Positions 52,938-62,641 of a stretch of 64,000 nt of DNA are shown here, piece after piece. This DNA comes from Trueperella abortisuis (GTDB lineage: Bacteria; Actinomycetota; Actinomycetes; Actinomycetales; Actinomycetaceae). Each line of letters opens with the position of its first letter. Position 1 is the stretch's first letter. The notes below the pieces were generated by a model. That model saw only the letters and a list, made by a program, of their open reading frames with translations. It did not search any database and was not told the DNA's origin. The position numbers and the translations under genes were made by a program. Where the stretch lies: positions 1,674,001 through 1,738,000 of the forward strand of contig NZ_JAUSQL010000001.1 of NCBI RefSeq assembly GCF_030811095.1. The letters run 5' to 3'.

Positions 52938-53827
52938 TGACTGTCAACGTCTCGATCATCGTCAATAACGTGTCGGTCAATTACCTGACCTCATCGTCCG
53001 ATCCACGCCAGCGTAAAAACGCGCCATTGAACCAGAAGATCATTGGGCGGCTTCTTGGACGGACTCCGAAAGTCCTTGTACCCGCAGTCAAGGACGTCTC
53101 ATTTGTTACTTATGAGGGAGACTTTATTGGTCTCTTGGGTGCGAACGGAGCGGGCAAATCGACCCTCCTGCGTGTGCTTTCCGGCGGCGAACCGCCGTCA
53201 TCGGGCGTCGTTTATGCGCAAAGCCGTCCCTCGCTCCTAGGCGTGAACGGAGCGCTCCTTCCCGAACTGTCGGGAATTGAAAACGCAACTCTTGGTCTGC
53301 TTGCGCTTGGGTTTACGCCCAAGGAGGCTGAGGAGCGCTTGCCCGAGATCGAAGATTTTTGCTCAATAGGGGATGCAATTTACCGCCCGATGAAAACGTA
53401 CTCTTCCGGCATGGCGGCACGCCTCCGATTCGCAATTTCAACTGCGGCACGGCCAGATATTCTCTTGATCGATGAGGCTCTTTCTACCGGCGATTCGACT
53501 TTTCAACGGAAGTCCGAAGAACGTATGAACGCCATGCTTGAGGATACTGGAACGATTTTCCTCGTATCCCACTCGGCACAGATGATTGAACGGATGTGCA
53601 ATCGGGCTATTTGGATGCACAACGGAAGCATCGTGACTGACGGGGAGGCCAAGAGAGTCTCTGCCTGGTATCAGCAATGGTCGGTCAATGTGTCGAATCA
53701 CGATGTTGAAGCAGCCAATAAGGTGATGGCTAAGGCGCGGTACTCCTACCAGCCCGTGAGTTTTTTCCCAGCGGGGACGAAATACAACAAAGTTGCCTAC
53801 CAGCCCCGGCACCGAGCCGCTCGCTAA
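52937..53827 (+). CDS. ABC transporter ATP-binding protein (Wzt/TarH-like)
   Basis: A 296-aa ATPase. Walker A GANGAGKSTLLRVLSGG, a Q-loop region with PSLLGVNGALLPELSG, signature YSSGMAARLRFAI, Walker B ILLIDEALSTGD, and H-loop LVSHSAQM. The extended ~25-residue part before the core and the ELSGIENATLGLL region are typical of O-antigen/teichoic acid ATPases. There is no C-terminal carbohydrate-binding domain, so export does not need a specific end cap. It overlaps the permease gene by one base, and its stop overlaps the convergent LCP gene by 4 bp. Confidence 0.92.
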   Translation: MTVNVSIIVNNVSVNYLTSSSDPRQRKNAPLNQKIIGRLLGRTPKVLVPAVKDVSFVTYEGDFIGLLGANGAGKSTLLRVLSGGEPPSSGVVYAQSRPSLLGVNGALLPELSGIENATLGLLALGFTPKEAEERLPEIEDFCSIGDAIYRPMKTYSSGMAARLRFAISTAARPDILLIDEALSTGDSTFQRKSEERMNAMLEDTGTIFLVSHSAQMIERMCNRAIWMHNGSIVTDGEAKRVSAWYQQWSVNVSNHDVEAANKVMAKARYSYQPVSFFPAGTKYNKVAYQPRHRAAR

Positions 53828-54885
53828 TAGATTCCCCCACTGCCGAGCGTCCGAAGGTATTGAGAGTTCTCAGAAATATACTCCGCCGCACGGTCCTCAA
53901 CAAAAGCTTGGGTCAATTCCTTGAACTTGCCATCATTGAGAACGACAATCGACTGACGATCCGGCGACCACCCTGTACCATTGTTCGGCGCGGTAACAAA
54001 GTTAAAGTTCGCAGAACTAATCCTCGCCAGGCTGGGACCAAGATCTAGAACCGTCCTTAAGCCAACCGCGTCATCGACCGCCACATAAGGGCTAATTGTG
54101 TTGTACAGATCCATGAGTTTCACCGGATTCGTCAGGTTTTCGCGAGTCAAGATCGAACTGAGTACGGTGCGCATCCAAAGCTGCTGCCGACGCACCCGAT
54201 CGAAATCACCGCCAGGCAACGACTTCCGCTCCCTGACAAATGCGAGCGCTTCCTCGCCGTTATAAACCTTAGTTCCGTCGGTGATGGTGGTCATCTCAAC
54301 CCCGCCGACAGCGTCCGTCAAGGCAGAGAAGGACGTGAAATCAACAACCGCAACGTGATCGATGGGAATACCCGTCAACTGTTCCACCGTGGCAATCGTC
54401 AGAGTCGGGCCACCAAAGGAAAATGCGGCGTTAATCTTTTGCTGTCCATGCCCAGGAATATCCACCCATGAGTCTCGTGGAATAGAGAGCACGTTCATAG
54501 ACTCTCGATCCCCTGAAATCTGCAGGATCATGAATGCGTCCGTGCGCTGCGCTCCAGCTTGCCATTGGCTGGGATCACCTGCGGAAACACGCGAATCAGT
54601 CCCCAGCACAAGAATGTTAACCGGCTTATCTTCCTGTTTCGGATCGTGCGTTGGTCGGGACTCTACCCCGTCAAGCTCCGTGATGCCGACAAAGGGATCA
54701 GCCAAAGTCTGAATCTCATCGAGTTTGGCACTCAGCCACGCAGCCGAAGCGACAACGAAAGCAAGGAGCAGACCTAGAATAATCAGGATCGCGACAACAG
54801 CACGCCGCACTCCCCTCTTCTCCGACGGAGGCAAATACTCAACCTTAACAGGTGTACCATCAGACTGGCTATTCGGAGTGCCCAT
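53824..54885 (-). CDS. LytR-CpsA-Psr family wall-polymer ligase
   Basis: A 353-aa protein with a cytoplasmic basic start, one membrane segment (~27-50) and an extracellular LCP domain. LCP enzymes transfer undecaprenyl-linked polymers onto peptidoglycan. Key residues: NILVLGTDSR, RTDAFMIL, VLSIPRDSWVDIPG, then KINAAFSFGG and the arginines in FVRERKSLPGGDFDRVRRQQ. Placed beside an export ABC system and UDP-ManNAcA genes, it most likely attaches the polymer made by this cluster. It is convergent with the ATPase gene. Confidence 0.95.
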   Translation of the reverse strand: MGTPNSQSDGTPVKVEYLPPSEKRGVRRAVVAILIILGLLLAFVVASAAWLSAKLDEIQTLADPFVGITELDGVESRPTHDPKQEDKPVNILVLGTDSRVSAGDPSQWQAGAQRTDAFMILQISGDRESMNVLSIPRDSWVDIPGHGQQKINAAFSFGGPTLTIATVEQLTGIPIDHVAVVDFTSFSALTDAVGGVEMTTITDGTKVYNGEEALAFVRERKSLPGGDFDRVRRQQLWMRTVLSSILTRENLTNPVKLMDLYNTISPYVAVDDAVGLRTVLDLGPSLARISSANFNFVTAPNNGTGWSPDRQSIVVLNDGKFKELTQAFVEDRAAEYISENSQYLRTLGSGGIY

Positions 54886-55249
54886 GTTGATCCATTCTCG
54901 TTCAGTTTGATGCCATGTCTCAGGGCTAGATTACCCTTTCCCCTCAAGTTTCGAAAGCACCGGACGCTTTTGTGACGCTGATTGGCCAGAGCGAACCTCC
55001 CGGAGCGTGGGGACCAATGAGGAACGCCGATTCTGGCTCCGAGACGAATGTCTCTTTTTGAGCGTAGGACATGCCTTTCACCTGATTGGAAATCGTCAGA
55101 AGAACAAGGCCCCACGCCACACCGCCATCTGCCCAAAAGCCAAGGATGATCCGACACTGCATTTACAACACCCAAGCTGATAGACTGACGAGAGCACACA
55201 ACCGGCGAGCCTCATTTTCTGCACATGTACATTGAGGGGACGTACACAT
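54886..55249. other. Intergenic region between LCP and wecB
   Basis: A 364-bp gap between divergent genes, relatively AT-rich. Short minus-strand frames exist (e.g. 54944-55162, 72 codons), but they lack ribosome sites and recognisable motifs. Both promoters should be here. TAGACT at ~55181-55186 could be a -10 for wecB; no good -35 is seen. Confidence 0.5.
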
Positions 55250-56398
55250 ATGAAAACTGTCATGGTCGTATATGGAACCCGCCCAGAGGGCATCAAAGTG
55301 TCCCCTATTATTAAAGCACTCGAGGAGTCACCGAATCTTCAGCCCCTGGTCGTATCTACTGGCCAACATAAGGAAATGCTCGCCCAAGTGAATGAACTAT
55401 TCGGCATTACGCCCGATATAGACCTTGATGTTTTTGAACACGGACAGAGCTTAAACAAGATTGCGGCAAAGATCTTTGATCGGCTTGAACTGATCCTTGT
55501 AGAGTACGAACCGGACGCGCTGTTGGTTCAGGGAGACACCAGTACTGTCACGATCGCCTCCATCGCAGCTTTCTACAGTGGCATCCCTGTGATCCATCTA
55601 GAAGCAGGATTGCGCTCGCACGACCTGTTTTCCCCCTTCCCCGAAGAAGCTAACCGCAAACTGACCTCACAGATTTCGACATTACATTTTGCCCCCACTG
55701 CCCAGGCCAAAGAGAATCTCCTGCGTGAAGGAGTACCGGAATCGGCTATTACGGTCACGGGCAATACGGTGATTGATGCTCTCCTGCATACGGTAAGCAT
55801 GGACTTACCTGTCACATCTCCGAAACTCCAAAGGGTCCTCACTTCTGGCAAACGTATCCTTCTCGTCACTTCCCATCGACGCGAAAACCTCGGGGAGCCG
55901 ATGCTGAAGATCGCCCACGCTCTCCGAGAGATTGCTCTTCGGTACCCAGACGACCTCATAGTGTTCCCGATTCACCGCAATCCCAAGGTTCGGGAAATCT
56001 TCACGCCCTTCCTTAAGGATCGACCGAACGTCGTATTTCTCGACCCCTTGAGCTACCCCGAGTTTGCGCAAGCCATGAGCGCGGCACAGATTATCCTCAC
56101 TGACTCCGGTGGCGTTCAAGAAGAAGCTCCCTCCCTTGGGAAGCCGGTGTTGGTGATGCGTGAGAACACCGAACGTCCCGAAGCTGCCGACGCGGGAACT
56201 GTATTGCTCGTTGGCACTGATACCGACCGCATCGTTGCAGAGGTCTCGAAGTTAAAAGACGATCGAAACGCCTATGCGGCTATGGCGAGCATTGTTAATC
56301 CGTATGGGGATGGCACCGCCACTGCTCGGTGCATCGCCGCAATCGAGCACCTTTTCGGCTTGGGCGACCGCATGCCAGAGTTTAACCCACAAGGATAG
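55250..56398 (+). CDS. wecB: UDP-N-acetylglucosamine 2-epimerase (non-hydrolysing)
   Basis: A 382-aa enzyme that converts UDP-GlcNAc to UDP-ManNAc. Motifs: VVYGTRPEGIKVSPII (Gly where Ala is common), VVSTGQHKEML, LVQGDTSTV, HLEAGLRSHDLFSPFPEEANRKL in two parts, TSHRRENLG, FPIHRNPKV, LTDSGGVQEEAPSLGKPVLVMRENTERPEA (listed in parts). ATG 55250 has GAGGGGA 9 nt upstream. Together with wecC it supplies UDP-ManNAcA. First gene of wecB-GT4-GT. Confidence 0.95.
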   Translation: MKTVMVVYGTRPEGIKVSPIIKALEESPNLQPLVVSTGQHKEMLAQVNELFGITPDIDLDVFEHGQSLNKIAAKIFDRLELILVEYEPDALLVQGDTSTVTIASIAAFYSGIPVIHLEAGLRSHDLFSPFPEEANRKLTSQISTLHFAPTAQAKENLLREGVPESAITVTGNTVIDALLHTVSMDLPVTSPKLQRVLTSGKRILLVTSHRRENLGEPMLKIAHALREIALRYPDDLIVFPIHRNPKVREIFTPFLKDRPNVVFLDPLSYPEFAQAMSAAQIILTDSGGVQEEAPSLGKPVLVMRENTERPEAADAGTVLLVGTDTDRIVAEVSKLKDDRNAYAAMASIVNPYGDGTATARCIAAIEHLFGLGDRMPEFNPQG

Positions 56399-56410
56399 TT
56401 TGACCCGGAA

Positions 56411-57676
56411 ATGCGCGTCCTCTTAATAGCTCAACAGTGGGAACCGGAACAAGGTGTCCCTCCACGGCGAGGGCGTTGGATGGTCGACGAGCTCATTGCT
56501 CGCAGACACAGCGTTGACGTGGTGGCGCCACCACCCCATTACCCTTCGGGGACATTGATGTCCCCGAATCCGGAGGATCAGGCAGGCGCAGTTTACCAGT
56601 CGCCCAAAGGCGAGACCATTTATCGCTCACAATTCCGCCCGCATACTGCAAGCATTGCGTCACGAATCCTCGACCAGGCTACGGTTGCCTTATCCTCCGT
56701 GGCTGTTGCGCTGCGGGTAGCGCGACGTGTGCGGCCGGACATTATTCTGGCGACAGCACCTCCGCTCCCCACCTCATTTACCTCGTATGTTGTGTCGAAG
56801 GTTTTCCGCGTACCCGTCGTCATTGACCTTAGAGATGTCTGGCCTGAGCTCACAAGGTTTGTCACGTGTGCAACTCCCAGAACCACATGGAAGAAACGCG
56901 CTCTCAAGGCCGTCGCCGACTCCGCATTTCTTTTGGCCGGAAGAGTCTTTAATGCAACTCTCAGACGAGCCGACGGCATTATAACCACGTCATCGTGGCA
57001 CGCCAAGAGCCTCAAAATGAGGCTTGGAGTGAGGACCTACACCCTTGCGAACGACATCCTGGTGGATCTTACGGTGGCCCCAGAATCGCCGAAGAAGGTT
57101 CGTCCGCCCGAGCTCCACGTTCTGTACACGGGAAATGTCGGCCGCGCACAAGGGCTAGAAAACGCGATTGAAGCAGTCCGCCTTGCAGCAGCGGAAAACA
57201 CTAACGTGATCCTCCGCTTTATCGGTGGTGGCGCACATCTCAACCTAGTCAAGGAGCTGGCTTCTGATTTGCCAAACGTCGAGTTCGTCCGGCCGGGGAC
57301 CCCTGAAGCTTTGAAAACGCACCACGAATGGGCAGACACGATCCTCGTTCACCTCAAGGGTTGGCCACCGCTCGAACAAACGGTTCCTTCGAAGGTCTTT
57401 TCGGCTATTGGATCAGGTAGACACGTCACTCTTGCTGCGAATGGAGAGAGCGTTGAGATCCTTCGACACGCAGACGTAGGCGACGCTGTTCCTGCGATGA
57501 ACCCTCAGGCCCTTGCAGACCTGTGGGTTGACCTCGCGCGCAACCCCGAGAGACTAGAAGTGGGGTCGCGCGGCATCGAGTGGTTACGTGCACTCCGCGT
57601 CGAAAACGATCCAGGTCGGGCGTTCGTTGATTTCCTGGAAGACACCGTGCGGCGCACTCGCGACGATCATGTGTGA
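56411..57676 (+). CDS. Glycosyltransferase family 4 (WbuB-like)
   Basis: A 421-aa GT-B enzyme. The N-terminal domain (LLIAQQWEPEQGVPPRRG, VVAPPPHYPSG) and the C-terminal domain with LYTGNVGRAQGLENAIEAV and PSKVFSAIGSGRHVTLAA resemble WbuB-type transferases, which often use UDP-N-acetylhexosamines on lipid-linked acceptors. The E-x7-E motif is partly altered (PPLEQTVPSKVFSAIG). Only 12 nt separate it from wecB. The sugar is unknown; ManNAc or ManNAcA is plausible from context. Confidence 0.85.
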   Translation: MRVLLIAQQWEPEQGVPPRRGRWMVDELIARRHSVDVVAPPPHYPSGTLMSPNPEDQAGAVYQSPKGETIYRSQFRPHTASIASRILDQATVALSSVAVALRVARRVRPDIILATAPPLPTSFTSYVVSKVFRVPVVIDLRDVWPELTRFVTCATPRTTWKKRALKAVADSAFLLAGRVFNATLRRADGIITTSSWHAKSLKMRLGVRTYTLANDILVDLTVAPESPKKVRPPELHVLYTGNVGRAQGLENAIEAVRLAAAENTNVILRFIGGGAHLNLVKELASDLPNVEFVRPGTPEALKTHHEWADTILVHLKGWPPLEQTVPSKVFSAIGSGRHVTLAANGESVEILRHADVGDAVPAMNPQALADLWVDLARNPERLEVGSRGIEWLRALRVENDPGRAFVDFLEDTVRRTRDDHV

Positions 57677-57719
57677 AATGACTACCATGACAATGTCTAA
57701 TGTCTAAGGACCCTCGCGC

Positions 57720-59264
57720 ATGAAGCTTGCAACGTTGGTATACAAAGGAAAGCGTGCAGTTTGGCACGTGCGTTCCAGTGGACGCGGTGCGGTTAAGGAG
57801 TTTTTCCGACGACGCCGGCTCGTTCGACGTGGCCCCAACCCTCGTTACACCCGCGGCCGGCAGTTTCCTGAGTGGCCAATCCCTGCCCCTGTGTCCCAGT
57901 TGGATACCAGGGTTGCACTGATAGCTCCCGATTCCATCGCGACCGCCCTCAATTTCGAATGGTGTCAGACCCTTCTTCGTCTGCAAGACTGGCAGCGTCA
58001 AATCCACGATCCAGCCGACGTCCTGGTCGTCACAAGCTCATCGTATAAGTTGCCCATCAGTGAATTCATTCCTTCGATTCTCGCCTCATTTCAATCCCGC
58101 GGCATTAAACGCATACTTTGGATCGACGAGCCAACCGAGATCGACGAGGCGATCCTCGATCAATTTGATGTTATTTCCGACATGGAACCCGCTGTTCAGC
58201 CGATGATTCACAACCCACAGGCGCTCACGCGTAATGGCCGTGTGGCTCCGAGGAAGCGTGGCACGCCCATAGCGGTTCTGCACAATCTCCCCTATCGCGA
58301 GACTCTCAGCGCATATCGGAGTTTTCGGCTCTTCTTTGAATCGGAAACGAAACTCCCAGACTGTCTCGATCGAGTGCGCATGGAAATACTCAGTTGCAAT
58401 GCCGACGTCATTCCAACTGGAGAGGATCGCGATCCGCTCGATTCTATGTGGCGTGCCTATGTCGCCCGCCAGGAGTACTGGCTCACATCTACTTACCGCC
58501 ACCGAGCACGCGCGTTGCTATCATCGGTAGGACTAGCGGATCCCGATCTCCCGCACATTGCCGTCACGCCGCTGATCGCGACGAACCGTCCGCATCAGTT
58601 ACCTCACGTTCTCGATTATTTGGCCGCCCAACGCGGTGTCGAACTCCAGCCGATCATTTCGACACACGGTTTTGAAGCGACGAGCAGGCATCGGATGCTG
58701 GCAACGGAACGCGGGCTTGATGTGATTTGGCTTCAGCATCGATCTGATCTGAGCCTTGGCGAAATATACAACCTGATGATTGACCGGGCCGACACTCCGC
58801 TTATCGCAAAAATGGACGACGACGACTATTACGACTCAACCTATCTTCTCGATTCCGCCATAACGCGCCTCCATTCAGGAGCGGAGTTGGTTGGGAAGCG
58901 TGCATCGTTCGTCTACGTGGAGGGGATGGCTGCCACCTATTTCTGTTTTGGCGCAGATGAAAACAAGTTTGTACACGAAATAGCAGGACCCACATTGCTC
59001 TGCGATACCCAAATCGCGCGCGAGATCGGGTTCTCCCCACTATCCCGCGGTGAAGATAGCGACTTCCTCAAGCGTGTGACAGCCGAGGGTGCCTCCATTT
59101 ATGCCGGTTCTCGTTTTGGATTCCTTAGGGTACGCGCACAGCAGCACACATGGAATGTACCCCACTCCGTTTTCACATCCAACGGCATGCAAGTTCATTC
59201 TGGCGGACCCTCCCAGCTTGAGCTGCCAGGTATTTTTGGTGTCATCTCCTCACTTCCGCGATAG
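57720..59264 (+). CDS. Two-domain glycosyltransferase, compact paralogue (CgeB-like + GT2)
   Basis: A 514-aa protein. Residues ~265-514 are a GT2 domain: TPLIATNRPHQLPHVLDYLAAQ, then DDDDYY in AKMDDDDYYDSTYLL (the metal/nucleotide-sugar motif) and SRGEDSDFL. Residues ~50-260 are a shortened form of the CgeB-like domain seen in its paralogue: IHNPQA and LPYRETLSAYRSFRLFFESET align with IHNPMV and LTYPQTLSAYRGYRAFINVNS, but about 60-70 residues between these blocks are missing. So the N-terminal enzyme may be inactive or trimmed. Start ATG 57720 matches the N-terminal layout of the third paralogue. Confidence 0.82.
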   Translation: MKLATLVYKGKRAVWHVRSSGRGAVKEFFRRRRLVRRGPNPRYTRGRQFPEWPIPAPVSQLDTRVALIAPDSIATALNFEWCQTLLRLQDWQRQIHDPADVLVVTSSSYKLPISEFIPSILASFQSRGIKRILWIDEPTEIDEAILDQFDVISDMEPAVQPMIHNPQALTRNGRVAPRKRGTPIAVLHNLPYRETLSAYRSFRLFFESETKLPDCLDRVRMEILSCNADVIPTGEDRDPLDSMWRAYVARQEYWLTSTYRHRARALLSSVGLADPDLPHIAVTPLIATNRPHQLPHVLDYLAAQRGVELQPIISTHGFEATSRHRMLATERGLDVIWLQHRSDLSLGEIYNLMIDRADTPLIAKMDDDDYYDSTYLLDSAITRLHSGAELVGKRASFVYVEGMAATYFCFGADENKFVHEIAGPTLLCDTQIAREIGFSPLSRGEDSDFLKRVTAEGASIYAGSRFGFLRVRAQQHTWNVPHSVFTSNGMQVHSGGPSQLELPGIFGVISSLPR

Positions 59265-59271
59265 CTTCCCC

Positions 59272-61215
59272 TTACTGTGTGATCGCAGCCGTCTTGGGGA
59301 CGAAGACCCCCGGAAACTCGGTTTCATTGGGCACGCCCCAGTGCGAAATCTTGCCAGTAGCCAGAACCTCGTCAGCCTCAATAGCCCACGTATGACCACC
59401 TGACTTCACGTGACGGATCTGCGCAAAGCCATAACGTTGAGCCGAGTATATTTTCCCGCCAGATTTGCTGACTCTCTCAAGGAAATCTGAATCTTCGCCA
59501 TGGGTCATTTCCGAGAAACGGATCGCTTTCATAATGTCGGACGTTCCAACAATCGTGGGCCCACTAACGAACTTCGAGAACTGATTTTCCCACTCGGGAA
59601 AGCGAAGGACAGTAACGTTCTTATCTGTAAGATACATGTAATGAGCATGCTTGCCGACCACGTCGGCCCGCGAATAGCGCGTAGCGATCAATGAATCGAA
59701 CAGGTAACCGGGCCCGTAAAGGTCATCGTCATCGATCTTGGCGATGTAGTCACCGTCAGCTCGTTCAATGAGCATGTTGTAACAGCCGCCGAGCGTGAGA
59801 GTGTTATCCAGCTCCTGCCACATCACATTCATGCCATTGTCCTGAGCGTATGCTCTGACATCGTCCCGCGCAGAAAAACCGTGTGTTCCGACGAGGATCT
59901 GGGCTTCGACGTCGACCTGTGCGGCGAGTGTGTCAATCACGTGCCGAAGTTGGTGCGGTCTATTGGTTGATACCATTGCGGTCACGGTCGGCATGCGGTA
60001 GACCCGCTCCCCGAGGCCGAGATCACGGAGGATGGAATCGACCCGATGCGTATACGTATGCTCACGCCAGATTTTCTGCTGTGCAAGGTAAGCCATTCGG
60101 TCCGATAGCTCAGGGTTCGACACCAGGGCTCGGATCGCGAATTCTGCATCACCCACTGTCTCCGGAGTAGCAACCATGTCGCTCGTGAAGAAATTGTGTG
60201 TAGCTGGCGTCGGAGTGGAGACGATCGGGGTTCCACAGGCGGGTAGCTCGAAAAGCCGCATGGAGCTCATGGTCGGACTATCCACCACGGAATTGACGTT
60301 AATGAAAGCCCGATAGCCACGGTAGGCGGAGAGTGTTTGCGGGTAGGTCAAGGAACCGCGAATTCTAGAACGGAATCTCTTGGGGAACCGGTAGAGCTTT
60401 CCCCCACCCATGTCTCGAGCAAAAATGTCTAGGCCGTATTCCATTCGATCTTCACCCTGGATGGCAGCAGAAAGGAGAACGTCCATCTGGCGCTGTCGTT
60501 CAGGATACTTCTTTCCATAATATGCACCCGCAAACGCTACGTCGCGTCGTTTAGCCGGCCGATAGCCATCCATCAGCACCATTGGATTGTGGATCGCTAG
60601 CTGGGCGGCAAAAGGCAGGACCCCCACATTCTCATGCCCTAAATCCTTCCGATAAGACGGCAGGCGATTCGAGTCAGTCGTGTACACCCAATCAAACAGC
60701 TTCGCTGTGGCAATCGCGTCATCGTAGTGGGGTGGGTCTTCCCGATTCCAGAATACGGTGGGGGTGCCGTTCTCACGGCAATATGCCACAAGGTCTTTCA
60801 GTTCCTGCCGGGGTGCGCTGTCTCCAAGGACTTGGTACTTCCACTTGTCACCATGTTCCATCTGCCACGCCGAATCGACAAAGAGAAAGTCGATCGGATT
60901 CTCTGCCAGTTCCTCTTTCCAGCGTTCAGGCGTCAGGTAGATGGCCGTCCATTCATACTCGAACGCACGTCGAAAAAACTCATCCGCGATCACGCCCACA
61001 ACAATCTGGTGTGTCGGCCTATTTGCGGGTGGCAATGCCCACTCCGGAAAGGAGACTCGGCGAGGGGATACCAGGTGGAACAGGCCAGAGCAGGAAGGGA
61101 GGTTGACCCCCTTCCCACGCAGATAACGCCGCACGCCACCCATACCATATTGGCGAAAATGTGAGTATGCCCTGCGCATGAACCGCACACTATCCTTCAT
61201 CGCACTCATTGACAT
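59272..61215 (-). CDS. Two-domain glycosyltransferase (CgeB-like + GT2), inverted in the cluster
   Basis: A 647-aa protein with two transferase domains. Residues ~50-370 are a GT-B, CgeB-like domain with VFWNREDPPHYDD, DVAFAGAYYGKKYPERQRQMD and MRLFELPACGTPIVSTPTPA. Residues ~395-647 are GT2 with MVSTNRPHQLRHVIDTLAAQ, LGGCYNMLIERADGDYIAKIDDDDLYGPGYL in parts and HGEDSDFLERV. ATG 61215 puts 13 residues before RRAYSHF, exactly as in the 62642 paralogue; ATG 61293, 61209 and 61200 are alternatives. It is convergent with the compact paralogue (7-nt gap) and divergent from wecC. It probably adds two sugars of the wall polymer. Confidence 0.88.
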   Translation of the reverse strand: MSMSAMKDSVRFMRRAYSHFRQYGMGGVRRYLRGKGVNLPSCSGLFHLVSPRRVSFPEWALPPANRPTHQIVVGVIADEFFRRAFEYEWTAIYLTPERWKEELAENPIDFLFVDSAWQMEHGDKWKYQVLGDSAPRQELKDLVAYCRENGTPTVFWNREDPPHYDDAIATAKLFDWVYTTDSNRLPSYRKDLGHENVGVLPFAAQLAIHNPMVLMDGYRPAKRRDVAFAGAYYGKKYPERQRQMDVLLSAAIQGEDRMEYGLDIFARDMGGGKLYRFPKRFRSRIRGSLTYPQTLSAYRGYRAFINVNSVVDSPTMSSMRLFELPACGTPIVSTPTPATHNFFTSDMVATPETVGDAEFAIRALVSNPELSDRMAYLAQQKIWREHTYTHRVDSILRDLGLGERVYRMPTVTAMVSTNRPHQLRHVIDTLAAQVDVEAQILVGTHGFSARDDVRAYAQDNGMNVMWQELDNTLTLGGCYNMLIERADGDYIAKIDDDDLYGPGYLFDSLIATRYSRADVVGKHAHYMYLTDKNVTVLRFPEWENQFSKFVSGPTIVGTSDIMKAIRFSEMTHGEDSDFLERVSKSGGKIYSAQRYGFAQIRHVKSGGHTWAIEADEVLATGKISHWGVPNETEFPGVFVPKTAAITQ

Positions 61216-61370
61216 TCCCGTCACTGGTTGTAGCAATACCAACGTCACTGCCCTCTGCCCATGGGAACATGTGAGGTTAATGACGTCCCTCATCGAGTTT
61301 ACCCTAAGAAAAAGGGCGCCGACTGAGATACGATGGCTATGCTCAAACGAATACTAGAGATGAGACAAAC

Positions 61371-62633
61371 ATGGAAAACTGTATTGTCGTTGTTGGGCTT
61401 GGCTACATTGGCCTTCCGACAGCTATTGTTTTGGCTAATAGCGGCTGGAAGGTCATCGGAGTCGATGTTTCGGACCGGACTCTCGAATTCGTCAGCGCAG
61501 GGAAACTCCCCTTTGTTGAAGAGGGTCTTGAGCTGGCTCTCGCAGGCGCCGTGAGCGAAGGCCGATTGGCAGCACAAAAAGAGGTGCCTCACGCAGGGAT
61601 TTACATTGTTGCGGTTCCCTCCCCTGTGAATGCCGACCACCAACTTGATTACTCCTATATTGACGCGGCAACTGACTCGATCATTCCGCAACTTCGTGGT
61701 GGAGAACTTATCGTGCTCGAATCTACTGTCTCGCCGGGCACGACTGACCGTATGGCAGATCGTGTCTTTGCCGCGCGACCCGAGCTTCGTGAGAACCCCG
61801 ATACAGGTAGCCCTGGCCTACTTTTTGCCCACGCACCCGAGCGTGTTCTTCCGGGCCGAATCTTGGTCGAGATGCGTTCTAACGATCGCATCATTGGGGG
61901 CACGACCCCAGAAGCAACAGAGAGGGCCGCTGAGATCTATCGGAGCTTTACCTCGGGAGAAGTCGTTCTCACCGACGCACGCACTGCCGAGATGAGCAAG
62001 CTGGCTGAGAACGCCTTCCGCGATGTCAACATCGCCTATGCTAACGAGCTTTCTTTGATCTGCGATGAGCTTGGAATCGATGTGTGGGAGCTGATCGAGC
62101 TCGCCAATCGACATCCTCGGGTAAATATTCTGAACCCTGGTCCTGGCGTTGGTGGCCACTGCATTGCCGTGGATCCTTGGTTCATTGTTTCGGCAACGCC
62201 CACGGCAAGGCTCATAAAGCAGGCCCGTGAAGTCAACGATTCGAAACCCCATTGGGTGATCTCAAAGATTGACGACGCCGTCATGGCCTGCTCTGATAAC
62301 CCCACGATTGCCCTGCTGGGTCTCGCGTTTAAGCCAAATATTGACGATCTGCGCGAATCCCCCGCGATGGTTATTGCACATGACGTGGCACAGCGGTATG
62401 CCAACAACCGGATCATGATTGTTGAACCGAATATCTCTGCTCTACCGGAGAGTCTTGCCACGTACCCTAATGTTGAGTTCGCGTCCGTCGACAAGGCAAT
62501 TTCAACTGCGGATGTGGTCGTTTTGTTGGTCTCACATGACGAATTTGGCGGAATGAATCTTCGCACCGATTCCGACACGATAATCGTTGACACTACCGGC
62601 CTGTGGCGGGATCCGACTGGCTCCGTCGCCTAA
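61371..62633 (+). CDS. wecC: UDP-N-acetyl-D-mannosamine dehydrogenase
   Basis: A 420-aa NAD-dependent enzyme that oxidises UDP-ManNAc to UDP-ManNAcA. Rossmann motif VVVGLGYIGLPTAIVLA, STVSPGTTD, HAPERVLPGRIL, KLAENAFRDVNIAYANEL and the catalytic cysteine in GVGGHCIAVDPWF. The C-terminal UDP-binding domain has LGLAFKPNIDDLRESPA. The PERV-PG-IL pattern and length suit WecC. It pairs with wecB 5 kb to the left. The next glycosyltransferase starts 8 nt later. Confidence 0.95.
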   Translation: MENCIVVVGLGYIGLPTAIVLANSGWKVIGVDVSDRTLEFVSAGKLPFVEEGLELALAGAVSEGRLAAQKEVPHAGIYIVAVPSPVNADHQLDYSYIDAATDSIIPQLRGGELIVLESTVSPGTTDRMADRVFAARPELRENPDTGSPGLLFAHAPERVLPGRILVEMRSNDRIIGGTTPEATERAAEIYRSFTSGEVVLTDARTAEMSKLAENAFRDVNIAYANELSLICDELGIDVWELIELANRHPRVNILNPGPGVGGHCIAVDPWFIVSATPTARLIKQAREVNDSKPHWVISKIDDAVMACSDNPTIALLGLAFKPNIDDLRESPAMVIAHDVAQRYANNRIMIVEPNISALPESLATYPNVEFASVDKAISTADVVVLLVSHDEFGGMNLRTDSDTIIVDTTGLWRDPTGSVA

Positions 62634-62641
62634 GAACTGAT

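Noticed and set aside
54944-55162. 72-codon minus-strand frame between LCP and wecB
   Set aside because: No start signal or family feature; likely non-coding promoter region.
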